Source: an uncultured Rhodospirillales bacterium
Lineage (GTDB): Bacteria > Pseudomonadota > Alphaproteobacteria > CALMVH01
Reading direction: 5' to 3'
Length of the DNA stretch: 11,043 nt
Assembly (NCBI GenBank): GCA_937873165.1
Contig: CALMVH010000324.1
Coordinates: forward strand, 995 to 12,037
Program-made: the position numbers and the translations under genes
Shown here: positions 1 through 7,664 of the stretch, one piece after another
Position numbering within the stretch: position 1 is the stretch's first letter
Layout of the letters: every line of letters starts with the position of its first letter
Notes under the pieces: generated by a model
Told to the model about the DNA's origin: nothing
The model's database searches: none
What the model saw: the letters and a program-made list of their open reading frames with translations, nothing else

Positions 1-969
<969 letters not shown>

Positions 970-1016
970 GGTCTGCATCCTTCTCGCACGGGGCCATCGT
1001 GGATGGCAATGGTCCC

Positions 1017-1045
1017 GATGTACGCGCTTTGTTCTGGTTCTGCAA
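1017..1045 (-). promoter_or_regulatory. Candidate recA promoter
   Basis: On the minus strand, TTGCAG (1045-1040) is followed after exactly 17 bases by TACATC (1022-1017). The -35 half is good and the -10 half is only partial. It lies just downstream of the terminator at 1060-1090 and about 50 bases upstream of the recA start, where a dedicated recA promoter is expected. A LexA-like site sits in its spacer and -10 region. The call rests on position and motif only. Confidence 0.4.
1020..1034. promoter_or_regulatory. Candidate LexA box (SOS operator) at recA
   Basis: The plus strand reads GTAC-GCGCTTT-GTTC. Alphaproteobacterial LexA is known to bind the direct repeat GTTC-N7-GTTC (GAAC-N7-GAAC on the other strand), so this matches with one mismatch (GTAC for GTTC). 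It lies between the -35 and -10 elements proposed for recA, where bound LexA would block RNA polymerase. Another GTTC at 1037-1040 has the wrong spacing. No lexA gene is in the window to cross-check the consensus. Confidence 0.4.
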
Positions 1046-1059
1046 GAGGTTGCAGGTAT

Positions 1060-1090
1060 AAAAAAAGAGCGGCCTCAAAGCCGCTCTTTT
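1060..1090 (-). terminator. Strong intrinsic terminator of the Cys/His-rich small gene
   Basis: On the minus strand, AAAAGAGCGGC (1090-1080) pairs perfectly over 11 bp with GCCGCTCTTTT (1073-1063) across a 6-base loop, and a run of seven T follows at 1066-1060. It begins 22 bases after the stop of the small gene at 1113 and ends before the candidate recA promoter. It therefore insulates the two genes. The plus-strand reading also has a short T run at 1087-1090 and might work weakly in that direction. Confidence 0.9.
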
Positions 1091-1112
1091 AAATGGCGCG
1101 AACCGTTCGCGA

Positions 1113-1262
1113 TCAGCCGTGTGCGGCGTCCGCGTGAACATGGCCGGAACAACAACCCGAACCACCATGATGAGCATGCGCAGTGGTGGTCTCGCCCTGT
1201 TCGGACCCGACCTTCACGCACATGCACAGCCACATCAACTGCATACAAGTCAGGCAAAACAT
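1113..1262 (-). CDS. 49-residue Cys/His-rich small protein, possibly metal-binding
   Basis: I do not recognise a named family. The ATG at 1262 follows a strong ribosome site, GGAGG at 1272-1268, with 5-base spacing; longer in-frame starts upstream lack such a site and would run over the promoter. The product has six Cys and six His in 49 residues. The N-terminal half is hydrophobic and Cys-rich, with C3-x2-C6 and C13-x-C15, and could associate with a membrane or clamp a metal. The C-terminal half is a low-complexity tail with HAHH (29-32), CC (37-38) and HVH (41-43). This composition suggests binding of Zn, Cu or Ni, which is inference only. It is a complete stand-alone unit: good promoter at 1291-1319, short 5' leader, and strong terminator at 1060-1090. 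That full set of expression signals makes a chance reading frame unlikely. Confidence 0.75.
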   Translation of the reverse strand: MFCLTCMQLMWLCMCVKVGSEQGETTTAHAHHGGSGCCSGHVHADAAHG

Positions 1263-1290
1263 GGAAACCTCCGTTAAGAAGACGAGGCGA

Positions 1291-1319
1291 AATCTAAACG
1301 GCATTTTAAGCAAAGTCAA
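1291..1319 (-). promoter_or_regulatory. Promoter of the Cys/His-rich small gene
   Basis: On the minus strand, TTGACT (1319-1314) and TAGATT (1296-1291) are separated by exactly 17 bases, a strong sigma-70-type match (5/6 and 4/6). Transcription should start near 1284, leaving a leader of roughly 20-25 bases before the ATG at 1262. The separate promoter shows that the small gene need not depend on readthrough from cckA. Confidence 0.65.
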
Positions 1320-1398
1320 CGCAAAGCCAAAAGATCGAGAGTAGAAGCATCATGGCACACTTGATGAGTGTGTAATCTGGGACTTCATGAAGGAAACC

Positions 1399-3894
1399 CT
1401 ACTTGTCTCCCGGGAACATGACTTCCTTTACCTTGACCGCAAGCTGTTTCAGCGTGAAGGGCTTTGGCAGGAAGTGGATTTCCTCGTCGCTGGCGAACTG
1501 GCTGCGCACCTTGTCTTCCGTGTAGCCCGAGATAAAGATCACCTTGAGGTCGGGCTGCGTGCGCCTGACCTCGCTGACCAGCGTCGGGCCGTCCATGTTC
1601 GGCATGATCACGTCGGTAATCAGCAGGTCCATCGGTGTCCTGGCCTCCGTCAGCACGGCCAGCGCAGCCTCGCCGCTGGCGGCCTCGCTGACCTGGTAAC
1701 CCTTGTTGCGCAGGGCACGGGCGCTGAACATGCGCACGGCGTCCTCGTCTTCCACCAGCAGGATCTGGCCGATGCCGGTCAGGTCGCCCGCCGTCTTTTC
1801 CTGCGGGACTTCGGTGGCGGGTTCGGCCTTCTGTTCCGCCTCGTGGCGGGGCAGGTAGATCCAGAAGACCGTGCCCTCGCCCACCGTGGACTCCACGTTC
1901 ACGTAGCCGCCGGTCTGACGCACGATGCCGTAGACGGTCGAGAGGCCGAGGCCCGTGCCCGAACCCACCTCCTTGGTTGAAAAGAACGGCTCGAAGATGC
2001 GTGTCAAGATGTTGGGCGGAATGCCCGTGCCGGTGTCGGTGACGCTGATTACGACCCAGTCACCCGGCGGCATGTCCTCGCCGGACAAGCGCAGGCCCGT
2101 GCGGGTCTTGCGGTTCATGGTCTTGATCGTCAGCTTGCCGCCACGGGGCATGGCGTCGCGTGCGTTGACGCACAGGTTGATCAGCACCTGCTCCAACTGA
2201 CCTTGATCGACCCGCACGAGGCCCAGATCGCGGCCGTGAACCATGCCCAGCTCGATGTTCTCGCCGATCAGGCGGCGCAGCAGGTGCAGCAGTTCGGTCA
2301 GGGCGTCGGTTACGTCCAGAACGCGCGGCTGCAGCGTTTGCTGGCGGCTGAAGGCCAGAAGCTGGCGCACCAGATTGGCGGCGCGGTTGGCGTTCTGCTT
2401 GATCTGCATGATATCGCCGAAGGATGAGTCGCCCGGTTTGTGGCGCAGCAGCAGCAGGTCGCAGAAGCCGATCATGGCGGTCAGCAGGTTGTTGAAATCG
2501 TGCGCGATGCCGCCCGCCAACTGGCCGACCGCCTGCATCTTCTGCGATTGCGCGAACTGCGTTTCCAGGTTCTTGCGTTCGGTAAAGTCGATGAAATGCA
2601 GGATGAACGTATCGTCCTCGGTGCCTGGATCGTGCAGCACGCGCACGAACAGCTGCGCCACCGTTTCGTGATCGCCCGCCAGACGGACCTCGACCGGATG
2701 CGCCGGGATGTCCGCGCCCGCCAGCATCGCCGCCACCTTGGCGCGATCGGCGGGCGCCAGGAGGTCGCCCAGCGTCAGGCCCTTGGCTTCTCCCAGCGGA
2801 CGGGCCGTCATGACCGCCATCATGTCGTTGCACTCGATCACCGCGCCCTGCCGGTCAACCAGCGCGATGCCGATGGGCGCATCCTCGAAGAACCGCTGGA
2901 AGCGGCGCTGCGATTGCGCCAGCGCATCCTGCATCTCGCGCTCTTTCAGCAGGTCGTGCACCACCGCGCGGGTGCGGATCGATCCGTCCTCGTCCACCAC
3001 GACTGTTTGCGTGACGGACGCAGGAAAGATCGTGCCTGCCAGCGAGCGGAAGATCACCTCGCCATGCTGCGACGTGCCGCCTCCCTGGATCAGGTCGTAC
3101 GGCATGCCTTCGACAGGCGGATGTACCAGGAATTCGTGGAGGCGGTGCGGACCGTGGCGCAGTTCCTCGATGGTCGAGCCGACCCATTCGGCAAATGTCC
3201 GGTTGACGAACAGGAAGCACCCATGCTCGTCGACCGAGAAGAAGCCGCCGGGGGCATTGTCCAGGAAATCGATCAGCTTCGCGCGCTCCGTCCGCTGCTC
3301 GTCCTCGCTTACCTTGCGGCGGGTGATGTTGGCGATGCGCCACTGCACGAACCCGGGCCATTCCTCGATGGGGCTGATGCTGATGTTGTACCAGGCGCCT
3401 CCCGATCCCATCAGGTCGCCGCGCGCTTCCTCGCCCTGGCTCGCCTTGCGCCACAACCCTTCGTAGATGTCCTCGCTTTGCTTCGGTTCCAGAAACAGCC
3501 GGCGCAGGCCTTTGTCGGTCGTCATGCCGCCGGTCATGCGCGCGAATTCCGTGTTCGAGCATAGCGCCGTGCCTGATTCGTCGAAAACCACGCGTCCGGC
3601 CTTGCTGCGTTCCAGGATAGCGGCCAGCAAGGCCTCGGTCAGGCGCTGGTAACGGCGCTGGTTCTGCAACATCAAGGTGGCGATGGAGGCAAAAACCGCC
3701 ATCCACACGATGCACACCATTGTCCAGACGCCCTTGGGGTCGAAGCCCATGCGCTGCGCCCCGAAACCGGCAATGGCCAGCGTCATGAGCGTGACGCCGA
3801 GGCTCAGCAGGGTCGGCACCGGCACCAGCTTGCTGGGCGCGAGTGTCGGGCGGATCAGGTCTTCGGTCGTCTCGATTGTCATCTGGCTGCGCAT
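1399..3894 (-). CDS. cckA: CckA-type hybrid sensor histidine kinase
   Basis: 831 residues, likely the cell-cycle kinase that passes phosphate via ChpT to CtrA in alphaproteobacteria. Order: two N-terminal membrane helices (about 24-48 and 54-77) with almost no periplasmic part; PAS-like sensor domains at about 85-195, 205-315 and 330-440; HisKA with phospho-acceptor His465 in GGIAHDFNNLL; HATPase_c with N-box around 573-580 (NLCVNARD), G1 at DTGTGI (620-625) and G2 at GTGLGL; then a receiver domain from about 709 with acidic LVEDEDA, phospho-acceptor Asp761 and Lys811 in LPKPF. Kinase and receiver motifs are all intact. The start at 3894 is one base after the flhB stop; M5 is an alternative. 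The GGIAHDFNNLLTAMIGF-type H-box and its place after flhB, as I recall for Caulobacter, support CckA over a generic hybrid kinase. It is the last gene of the flagellar operon, so its expression may be coupled to flagellar genes. Confidence 0.93.
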   Translation of the reverse strand: MRSQMTIETTEDLIRPTLAPSKLVPVPTLLSLGVTLMTLAIAGFGAQRMGFDPKGVWTMVCIVWMAVFASIATLMLQNQRRYQRLTEALLAAILERSKAGRVVFDESGTALCSNTEFARMTGGMTTDKGLRRLFLEPKQSEDIYEGLWRKASQGEEARGDLMGSGGAWYNISISPIEEWPGFVQWRIANITRRKVSEDEQRTERAKLIDFLDNAPGGFFSVDEHGCFLFVNRTFAEWVGSTIEELRHGPHRLHEFLVHPPVEGMPYDLIQGGGTSQHGEVIFRSLAGTIFPASVTQTVVVDEDGSIRTRAVVHDLLKEREMQDALAQSQRRFQRFFEDAPIGIALVDRQGAVIECNDMMAVMTARPLGEAKGLTLGDLLAPADRAKVAAMLAGADIPAHPVEVRLAGDHETVAQLFVRVLHDPGTEDDTFILHFIDFTERKNLETQFAQSQKMQAVGQLAGGIAHDFNNLLTAMIGFCDLLLLRHKPGDSSFGDIMQIKQNANRAANLVRQLLAFSRQQTLQPRVLDVTDALTELLHLLRRLIGENIELGMVHGRDLGLVRVDQGQLEQVLINLCVNARDAMPRGGKLTIKTMNRKTRTGLRLSGEDMPPGDWVVISVTDTGTGIPPNILTRIFEPFFSTKEVGSGTGLGLSTVYGIVRQTGGYVNVESTVGEGTVFWIYLPRHEAEQKAEPATEVPQEKTAGDLTGIGQILLVEDEDAVRMFSARALRNKGYQVSEAASGEAALAVLTEARTPMDLLITDVIMPNMDGPTLVSEVRRTQPDLKVIFISGYTEDKVRSQFASDEEIHFLPKPFTLKQLAVKVKEVMFPGDK

Positions 3895-3895
3895 T

Positions 3896-4969
3896 TCATG
3901 AGTTGATCGTTCGGCCCTTCAAGCGGAACACATAGGATATGACTTCGGCGACGGCTTTGTAATGTTCCGGCGCGATCGGCTCGTCCACCTCGACGCTGGC
4001 GTGCAGCGCACGGGCCAAGGGCGGGTTCTCGACAATGGCGATCTTGTTGGTGGTTGCGATCTCGCGGATCTTCAAGGCAATCAGGTCCTGGCCCTTCGCC
4101 AGGCAAATGGGTGCCGCCATTTCCGCGGGGTTGTACTTCAACGCCACCGCGAAGTGCGTCGGGTTGGTGATCACCACGTCGGCTTTCGGTACGTTCTGCA
4201 TCATGCGCTGGCGAGCGCGGGCCATGCGCAATTGCCGGATACGCTGCTTAATGATCGGATCGCCTTCGTTCTGCTTCGATTCATCCTTCAGCTCCTGCCG
4301 GCTCATGCGCAGGCGGGCGATAAAGGCAAAGCGCTGGTAGATGATGTCGGCCAGCATGACGATGGTCAGGGTCGCAAAGATCGCAAACGCCAGCCGCAGC
4401 ACGAGATGCCTGATTTCACCTACGATTCCGGCGGGTTCGAGGAACATCAGGTGCTCGATCTCGACAATCGATGGCTTCACCACGATGAACGAAACCGATG
4501 CGATGATGCCAAGCTTTGCCAGGTTCTTGCCGAACTCGATCAGTGCACGCACCGAAAACAGCCGGTGAAATCCTGACACCGGCGAGATTTTGCTGAAGCG
4601 CGGGGTCAGGGGCGAGGCGGAGAAGATCAGGCCCGTCTGGAACAGCGTGCCCGCGGCAGCCCCGATCAGCAGGAGGATCATCGGCACCAGTATGGCGAGA
4701 CCCGCATGTTCGACGGTATCGGCCAGCAGGCCCTCCAGCGAGGCCGTATCGTCGGGCACGTCCTGCGGGTGCGCGATGAAGTTCCGCAGGTTCCCCACCA
4801 TCGTCTCCGCCAGGTGCGGCGCGAATGCCAGGATCACCAAGGTGGCCGTGCCGATCACGAACCAGTGGTTCAGCTCGCGGCTTTGCGGGCTTTCGCCGCG
4901 CGACTTCGCCTGGTCGATCCGCCCTTGGGAGGGTTGTTCAGTCTTTTGGCCGCTGTCATCTTCCGCCAT
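3896..4969 (-). CDS. flhB: FlhB, flagellar export gate and substrate-specificity switch
   Basis: 357 residues, normal FlhB length. FlhB is an inner-membrane part of the flagellar type III export gate; self-cleavage in its cytoplasmic domain switches export from rod/hook to filament subunits. The sequence shows a charged N-terminus (KTEQPSQGRIDQAKSRGE), four hydrophobic segments at about 36-58, 88-112, 150-170 and 188-210, and the cytoplasmic domain with the cleavage motif Asn269-Pro-Thr-His272 intact, followed by FAVALKYNPAEMAAP. The start at 4969 lies 3 bases after the fliR stop and the stop lies 1 base before cckA, so translation is probably coupled. A second protein resembling only the part after the cleavage site is encoded divergently at 7347-7664. 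Confidence 0.98.
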   Translation of the reverse strand: MAEDDSGQKTEQPSQGRIDQAKSRGESPQSRELNHWFVIGTATLVILAFAPHLAETMVGNLRNFIAHPQDVPDDTASLEGLLADTVEHAGLAILVPMILLLIGAAAGTLFQTGLIFSASPLTPRFSKISPVSGFHRLFSVRALIEFGKNLAKLGIIASVSFIVVKPSIVEIEHLMFLEPAGIVGEIRHLVLRLAFAIFATLTIVMLADIIYQRFAFIARLRMSRQELKDESKQNEGDPIIKQRIRQLRMARARQRMMQNVPKADVVITNPTHFAVALKYNPAEMAAPICLAKGQDLIALKIREIATTNKIAIVENPPLARALHASVEVDEPIAPEHYKAVAEVISYVFRLKGRTINS

Positions 4970-4972
4970 GGC

Positions 4973-5749
4973 TCAGCCGAATCCCATCGTGCGCAGCGTG
5001 TCGATGAATGATTGCAGCCAGAAGCGCAGGATCAAGCCCGAGGTCAGCGAGAATATTATGAAACCCAGCCCGATCTGCAGGGGCAGCGTCACGAAGAATA
5101 CCTGGATCTGCGGCAACAGCCGCCCGATCAGGCCGAACACCGTATACATCACCAGCCCCAGCACCAGGAACGGGGCCGCCATCTCGACCGCCAGCGTAAA
5201 GGTCTGGCCCACGAGATGGGCAACGGCATCCGACATGTCGCTGAACATCGACAGGCTGTCGTAGCGCAGGACATGGTAGCTTTCGACGATCGAGATGATC
5301 AGCAGCTGATACATGTCGGTTATGAAGATCATCACAACCGCCGTGGTGGACATCAGCGTGCCGGGGATCGAGGATTGCGCCTGCGCCTGCGGGTTTTAGA
5401 TATAGGCGGCGGACAGGGCCATCTGGGTCGAGATCATCTGCCCCGCAGTGTCGAACACGCCCATGAAGATCAGCGAGATCGTGCCGAGAAAAGCGCCGAT
5501 CACCGCCTCACCCGCGATCAGGCCGAACAGGGCTGGCAGGCTGGCGGGCTGGCTTGGCAGCTCGGATCGCACAAGGGGGGCGATGCACACGCTGAGACCG
5601 AGGGCCAGCAGCAGCCGGGTACGGGCGGGCGTGTAGGGGCTGCCGACGCCCGGCATCAGCATCAGCGCCGTGCCGACGCGGGAAAACACCAGCAGCACGG
5701 CGAACACGTTCGCGGCCAGCAGCGCGTTAAGGTCTTCGATGATGCCCAT
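4973..5749 (-). pseudogene. fliR: FliR, flagellar export gate protein, interrupted by an in-frame TAA
   Basis: FliR is a membrane component of the flagellar export gate with FliP and FliQ. From the ATG at 5749 to the TGA at 4973-4975 there are 258 codons, normal for FliR. Codon 118 is TAA (5398-5396). Before it lies the first half, with FSRVGTALMLMPG and ending in MALSAAYI. After it the same frame continues with NPQAQAQSSIPGTL and the second half (hydrophobic segments, VMYTVFGLIGRLLPQIQVFF, IIFSLTSGLILRFW). No base is gained or lost, so this is a single nonsense codon where I would expect a residue such as Leu, Phe or Ser. Possible explanations are a real recent mutation, a sequencing or assembly error, or readthrough. 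An ATG at 5353 could restart translation but has no clear ribosome site. FliR is essential for flagellar export in studied species, and every other flagellar gene here is intact, so error or recent loss seems likeliest. Confidence 0.9.
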
Positions 5750-5757
5750 GGACCGGC

Positions 5758-6024
5758 CTACTGCATCGAAACAATGCGGTCGACCAGCCGCGTGGTAAAG
5801 TCGCTGAGCGTATGCAGCATGAAGGGCGCGAAGACGATCAGCGACACGAATACCGCCACGATCTTAGGGATAAAGGCGATCGTCTGTTCCTGGAGTGATG
5901 TCAGGGCCTGGAACAGGGAAACGATCACGCCCACGACCAGTGCGCTGAGGACCGGCGGCGCGCACACGACCAGCGCCGTGTACACCGCATCCCGCATGAT
6001 ATCGAGAAGCTCCTGCTCGGTCAT
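5758..6024 (-). CDS. fliQ: FliQ, flagellar export gate protein
   Basis: 88 residues, the usual size. FliQ is a small membrane subunit of the FliP-FliQ-FliR export pore. It has two long hydrophobic segments (about 15-41 and 50-75) around a short linker with SLQEQTIAFIPKI, which matches the family signature, and the conserved N-terminal pattern before them (EQELLDIMRDAVYTAL). It starts 15 bases after the fliE stop and ends 8 bases before fliR. Its ribosome site is weak, which suggests coupled translation. Confidence 0.97.
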   Translation of the reverse strand: MTEQELLDIMRDAVYTALVVCAPPVLSALVVGVIVSLFQALTSLQEQTIAFIPKIVAVFVSLIVFAPFMLHTLSDFTTRLVDRIVSMQ

Positions 6025-6039
6025 TGAGCGCAGGTCGTC

Positions 6040-6354
6040 TCAGATCGGCATCTTCAGGATGTCCTGGTAGGCCGAAACCACCTGGTCGCGGATCTTCGTG
6101 ACTTCCTGAAGCGTCATCTCCGCATTGGTCATCGCGACAACAACATCGTTGGCGCTTGCCTTGCCTACCAGCGCCTTGGCACTGACATCCTCGCCCGTGT
6201 GCTCGGTCTTGATGGCATCCTGCACGGAAGCCTGGATGAAGTCGCTGAACGACGGGCCCGTCGAAGCGCTGGCGCCCTCGTCCGAACTGGGTACGCCAAT
6301 GGATTTCGCGACGCTGTTATAGGCGTTGATGGCGGTATTGAACGGCACGACCAT
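6040..6354 (-). CDS. fliE: FliE, flagellar MS-ring/rod junction protein
   Basis: 104 residues, the usual FliE size. FliE links the MS ring to the proximal rod and is among the first export substrates. The C-terminal half carries the family pattern: AKALVGKASANDVVVAM, then NAEMTLQEVTKIRDQVVSAYQ and the terminal hydrophobic ILKMPI. The N-terminal part is Ser/Ala-rich and variable, with no cleavable signal, as expected for a type III substrate. It begins 9 bases after the flgC stop, in the usual flgB-flgC-fliE order. Confidence 0.96.
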   Translation of the reverse strand: MVVPFNTAINAYNSVAKSIGVPSSDEGASASTGPSFSDFIQASVQDAIKTEHTGEDVSAKALVGKASANDVVVAMTNAEMTLQEVTKIRDQVVSAYQDILKMPI

Positions 6355-6363
6355 GATTTACGC

Positions 6364-6771
6364 CTATTGCAGAAGGTTGATGGTTTTCAGCAGCATCGAT
6401 TTCGATACGCTGACCATGTTGACGTTGGCTTCGTACGACCGCTCCGCTTCGCGCATGTCCATGGCCTCGACCAGCGAGTTGACGTTCGGGGTCTTGACGT
6501 AGCCGGTCGCGTCGGCGCTGGGGTTGCTGGGATCGTACTTCGTCGGAAAATCGCTTTTGTCGGTCAGGACCTTGTCGACCTTGACCTGGTTTTCGCCCGT
6601 GGCGTGGTCCAGCTCGTTCTTGAAGGTCACGATCTTGCGCCGGTAAGGATCGCCGCCCGCCGTCTGGGACAGAGAGTTCGCATTGGCCAGGTTCTCGGCG
6701 ATGGTCTTCAGGCGCGTTCCCTGCGCCTCCATGCCCGAGGTCGAGATGTCCATGATCTTGGTCAGGTCCAT
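6364..6771 (-). CDS. flgC: FlgC, flagellar proximal rod protein
   Basis: 135 residues, typical FlgC. It shows the N-terminal rod-protein motif (STSGMEAQGTRLKTIAENLANANS), the GDPYRRK segment that follows it in FlgC proteins, and the C-terminal helix MREAERSYEANVNMVSVSKSM, which packs against the N-terminal helix in rod and hook proteins. An AAAGGAG ribosome site overlaps the flgB stop codon, and the gap to flgB is 12 bases. It is exported by the type III apparatus without a cleaved signal. Confidence 0.98.
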   Translation of the reverse strand: MDLTKIMDISTSGMEAQGTRLKTIAENLANANSLSQTAGGDPYRRKIVTFKNELDHATGENQVKVDKVLTDKSDFPTKYDPSNPSADATGYVKTPNVNSLVEAMDMREAERSYEANVNMVSVSKSMLLKTINLLQ

Positions 6772-6783
6772 GCGGCGGCTCCT

Positions 6784-7185
6784 TTAAGCATTGCCGCCAA
6801 GGGCGGTTTTCATCAAGCCGATGGAATGCTTGTAGATGTTGGTGACCAGCTGATAGTCCGCGGCCGTGTCGGCGGCCTTCTTCATCTCGCGCTCGTTGGA
6901 AACGGCGTTGCCGTCCGGCTTCAGTTCCCAAGACGTGCGCAGCACCGAGCTTTCCTTGGCGTCGCCACCCGAACCGTCGCTGGCCAGCTGGATGTGCGCG
7001 GGGTCGGTCGCAACGGTAGTGACCTTCTTCATCATGGTTTTGAAGCTGAAAGGTGTGATGTCCTGCGCCTCGTATCCGGGCGTATCGAGATTGGCGACGT
7101 TCTGCGCGATGACGTTCTGGCGCTGGACTAGCCAGTTCATCTTGCCGACGATGCCGTTGAACAGGCCGAGTTGAGACAGGTCCAT
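6784..7185 (-). CDS. flgB: FlgB, flagellar proximal rod protein
   Basis: 133 residues from the ATG at 7185, typical FlgB. The rod-protein signature near the N-terminus is clear (NVIAQNVANLDTPGYEAQDI), and the C-terminal helix region contains YQLVTNIYKHSIGLMKTALGG. A longer in-frame start exists at 7224, but the start at 7185 has AAGGA at the right distance and matches the usual FlgB N-terminus (MDLSQLGLFNGIVGKMNWL). It is the first gene of the minus-strand flagellar operon, so its upstream region (7186-7346) should hold the operon promoter. Confidence 0.97.
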   Translation of the reverse strand: MDLSQLGLFNGIVGKMNWLVQRQNVIAQNVANLDTPGYEAQDITPFSFKTMMKKVTTVATDPAHIQLASDGSGGDAKESSVLRTSWELKPDGNAVSNEREMKKAADTAADYQLVTNIYKHSIGLMKTALGGNA

Positions 7186-7198
7186 GGTCGATCCTTGG

Positions 7199-7212
7199 AG
7201 GCGGAACCGCCT
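7199..7212. repeat. Short inverted repeat next to the flgB ribosome site
   Basis: AGGCGG (7199-7204) and CCGCCT (7207-7212) form a perfect 6+6 inverted repeat around a central AA. On the flgB mRNA it lies just upstream of the AAGGA ribosome site. The 2-base centre is too short for a good RNA hairpin, so a protein-binding half-site pair is more plausible than a structure. It may be chance in G+C-rich DNA. Confidence 0.3.
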
Positions 7213-7306
7213 GATACGGGACAATCAGCCTTACCATCCGCATGCTTAAGATTCGGTGAAGGTCTCGAACACCCTTCCACTCCCCTTTGTAGTCGTGCGC
7301 TGTATC

Positions 7307-7322
7307 GTTCACGAATGGTTAA
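7307..7322 (-). promoter_or_regulatory. Candidate CtrA-binding site in the flgB / FlhB-like divergent region
   Basis: The minus strand reads TTAA-CCATTCG-TGAA-C. The CtrA consensus in alphaproteobacteria is TTAA-N7-TTAA with a common TTAACCAT left half, so this matches with one mismatch and has the CCAT extension. It lies 121 bases upstream of flgB and 24 bases upstream of the plus-strand gene at 7347. A weak TACAAA that could be a -10 for flgB follows downstream on the minus strand. The presence of cckA in the same operon makes CtrA control plausible. Confidence 0.42.
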
Positions 7323-7346
7323 CGGCCTTGCCCGCATAACCGCAGC

Positions 7347-7664
7347 ATGACGGAGTTGTTTGGCAAGCGTCCCGGTCAGGCCAAGGCCGCACGACCTGTT
7401 GCGGCGGCACTCAGCTATACGCGGGGCGAGGCAGGCGCGCCCCGCGTGATAGCGACGGGCCGCGGTGCGCTGGCCGAGCGCATTCTGGCTCTGGCGTTCG
7501 AGAACGGTGTGAAGGTGCGCGAGGATGCCGACCTTGCCGAGCTTCTGGCATCCGTCGATGTCGGATGCGAGATTCCTACGGAAGCACTGGTCGCGGTTGC
7601 CGAGATCATTGCGTATCTTTACCGCGTCAACGGGCAGATGAAGGAAGAGCCGGGTTGGAACTAG
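7347..7664 (+). CDS. Orphan FlhB C-terminal-domain protein (FlhX-like)
   Basis: 105 residues aligning with the part of FlhB's cytoplasmic domain that follows its NPTH cleavage site: AALSYTRGEAGAPRVIATG here against VALKYNPAEMAAPICLAKG in FlhB, then AERILALAFENGVKV, LAELLASVDVGCEIP and VAEIIAYLYRVNGQ. There are no membrane segments and no NPTH. Stand-alone FlhB-C proteins, called FlhX in some bacteria, can replace the cleaved FlhB fragment in export switching; applying that role here is inference. The ATG at 7347 has a poor ribosome site. It opens the plus-strand run leading to fliO and fliP, and the next gene starts 10 bases before its stop. Confidence 0.88.
   Translation: MTELFGKRPGQAKAARPVAAALSYTRGEAGAPRVIATGRGALAERILALAFENGVKVREDADLAELLASVDVGCEIPTEALVAVAEIIAYLYRVNGQMKEEPGWN

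Noticed and set aside
1100..1114. GAAC-N7-GATC considered as a second LexA site
   Set aside because: It lies upstream of the strong terminator, overlaps the 3' end of the small gene and is not at any promoter; the site at 1020-1034 fits better.
1356..1372. Hairpin CACACT / AGTGTG with a 5-base loop after cckA, considered as its terminator
   Set aside because: The stem is only 6 bp and A+T-containing, with no T run on either strand; I see no good terminator for cckA in 1320-1398.
2440..3564. Long plus-strand open frame opposite cckA
   Set aside because: The opposite strand carries the full set of histidine kinase and receiver motifs; this frame is a composition artefact.
5396..5398. Reading the fliR stop as evidence for an altered genetic code
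   Set aside because: TAA ends other genes in the window normally (flgB, both lipoproteins), so a reassigned TAA is not supported.
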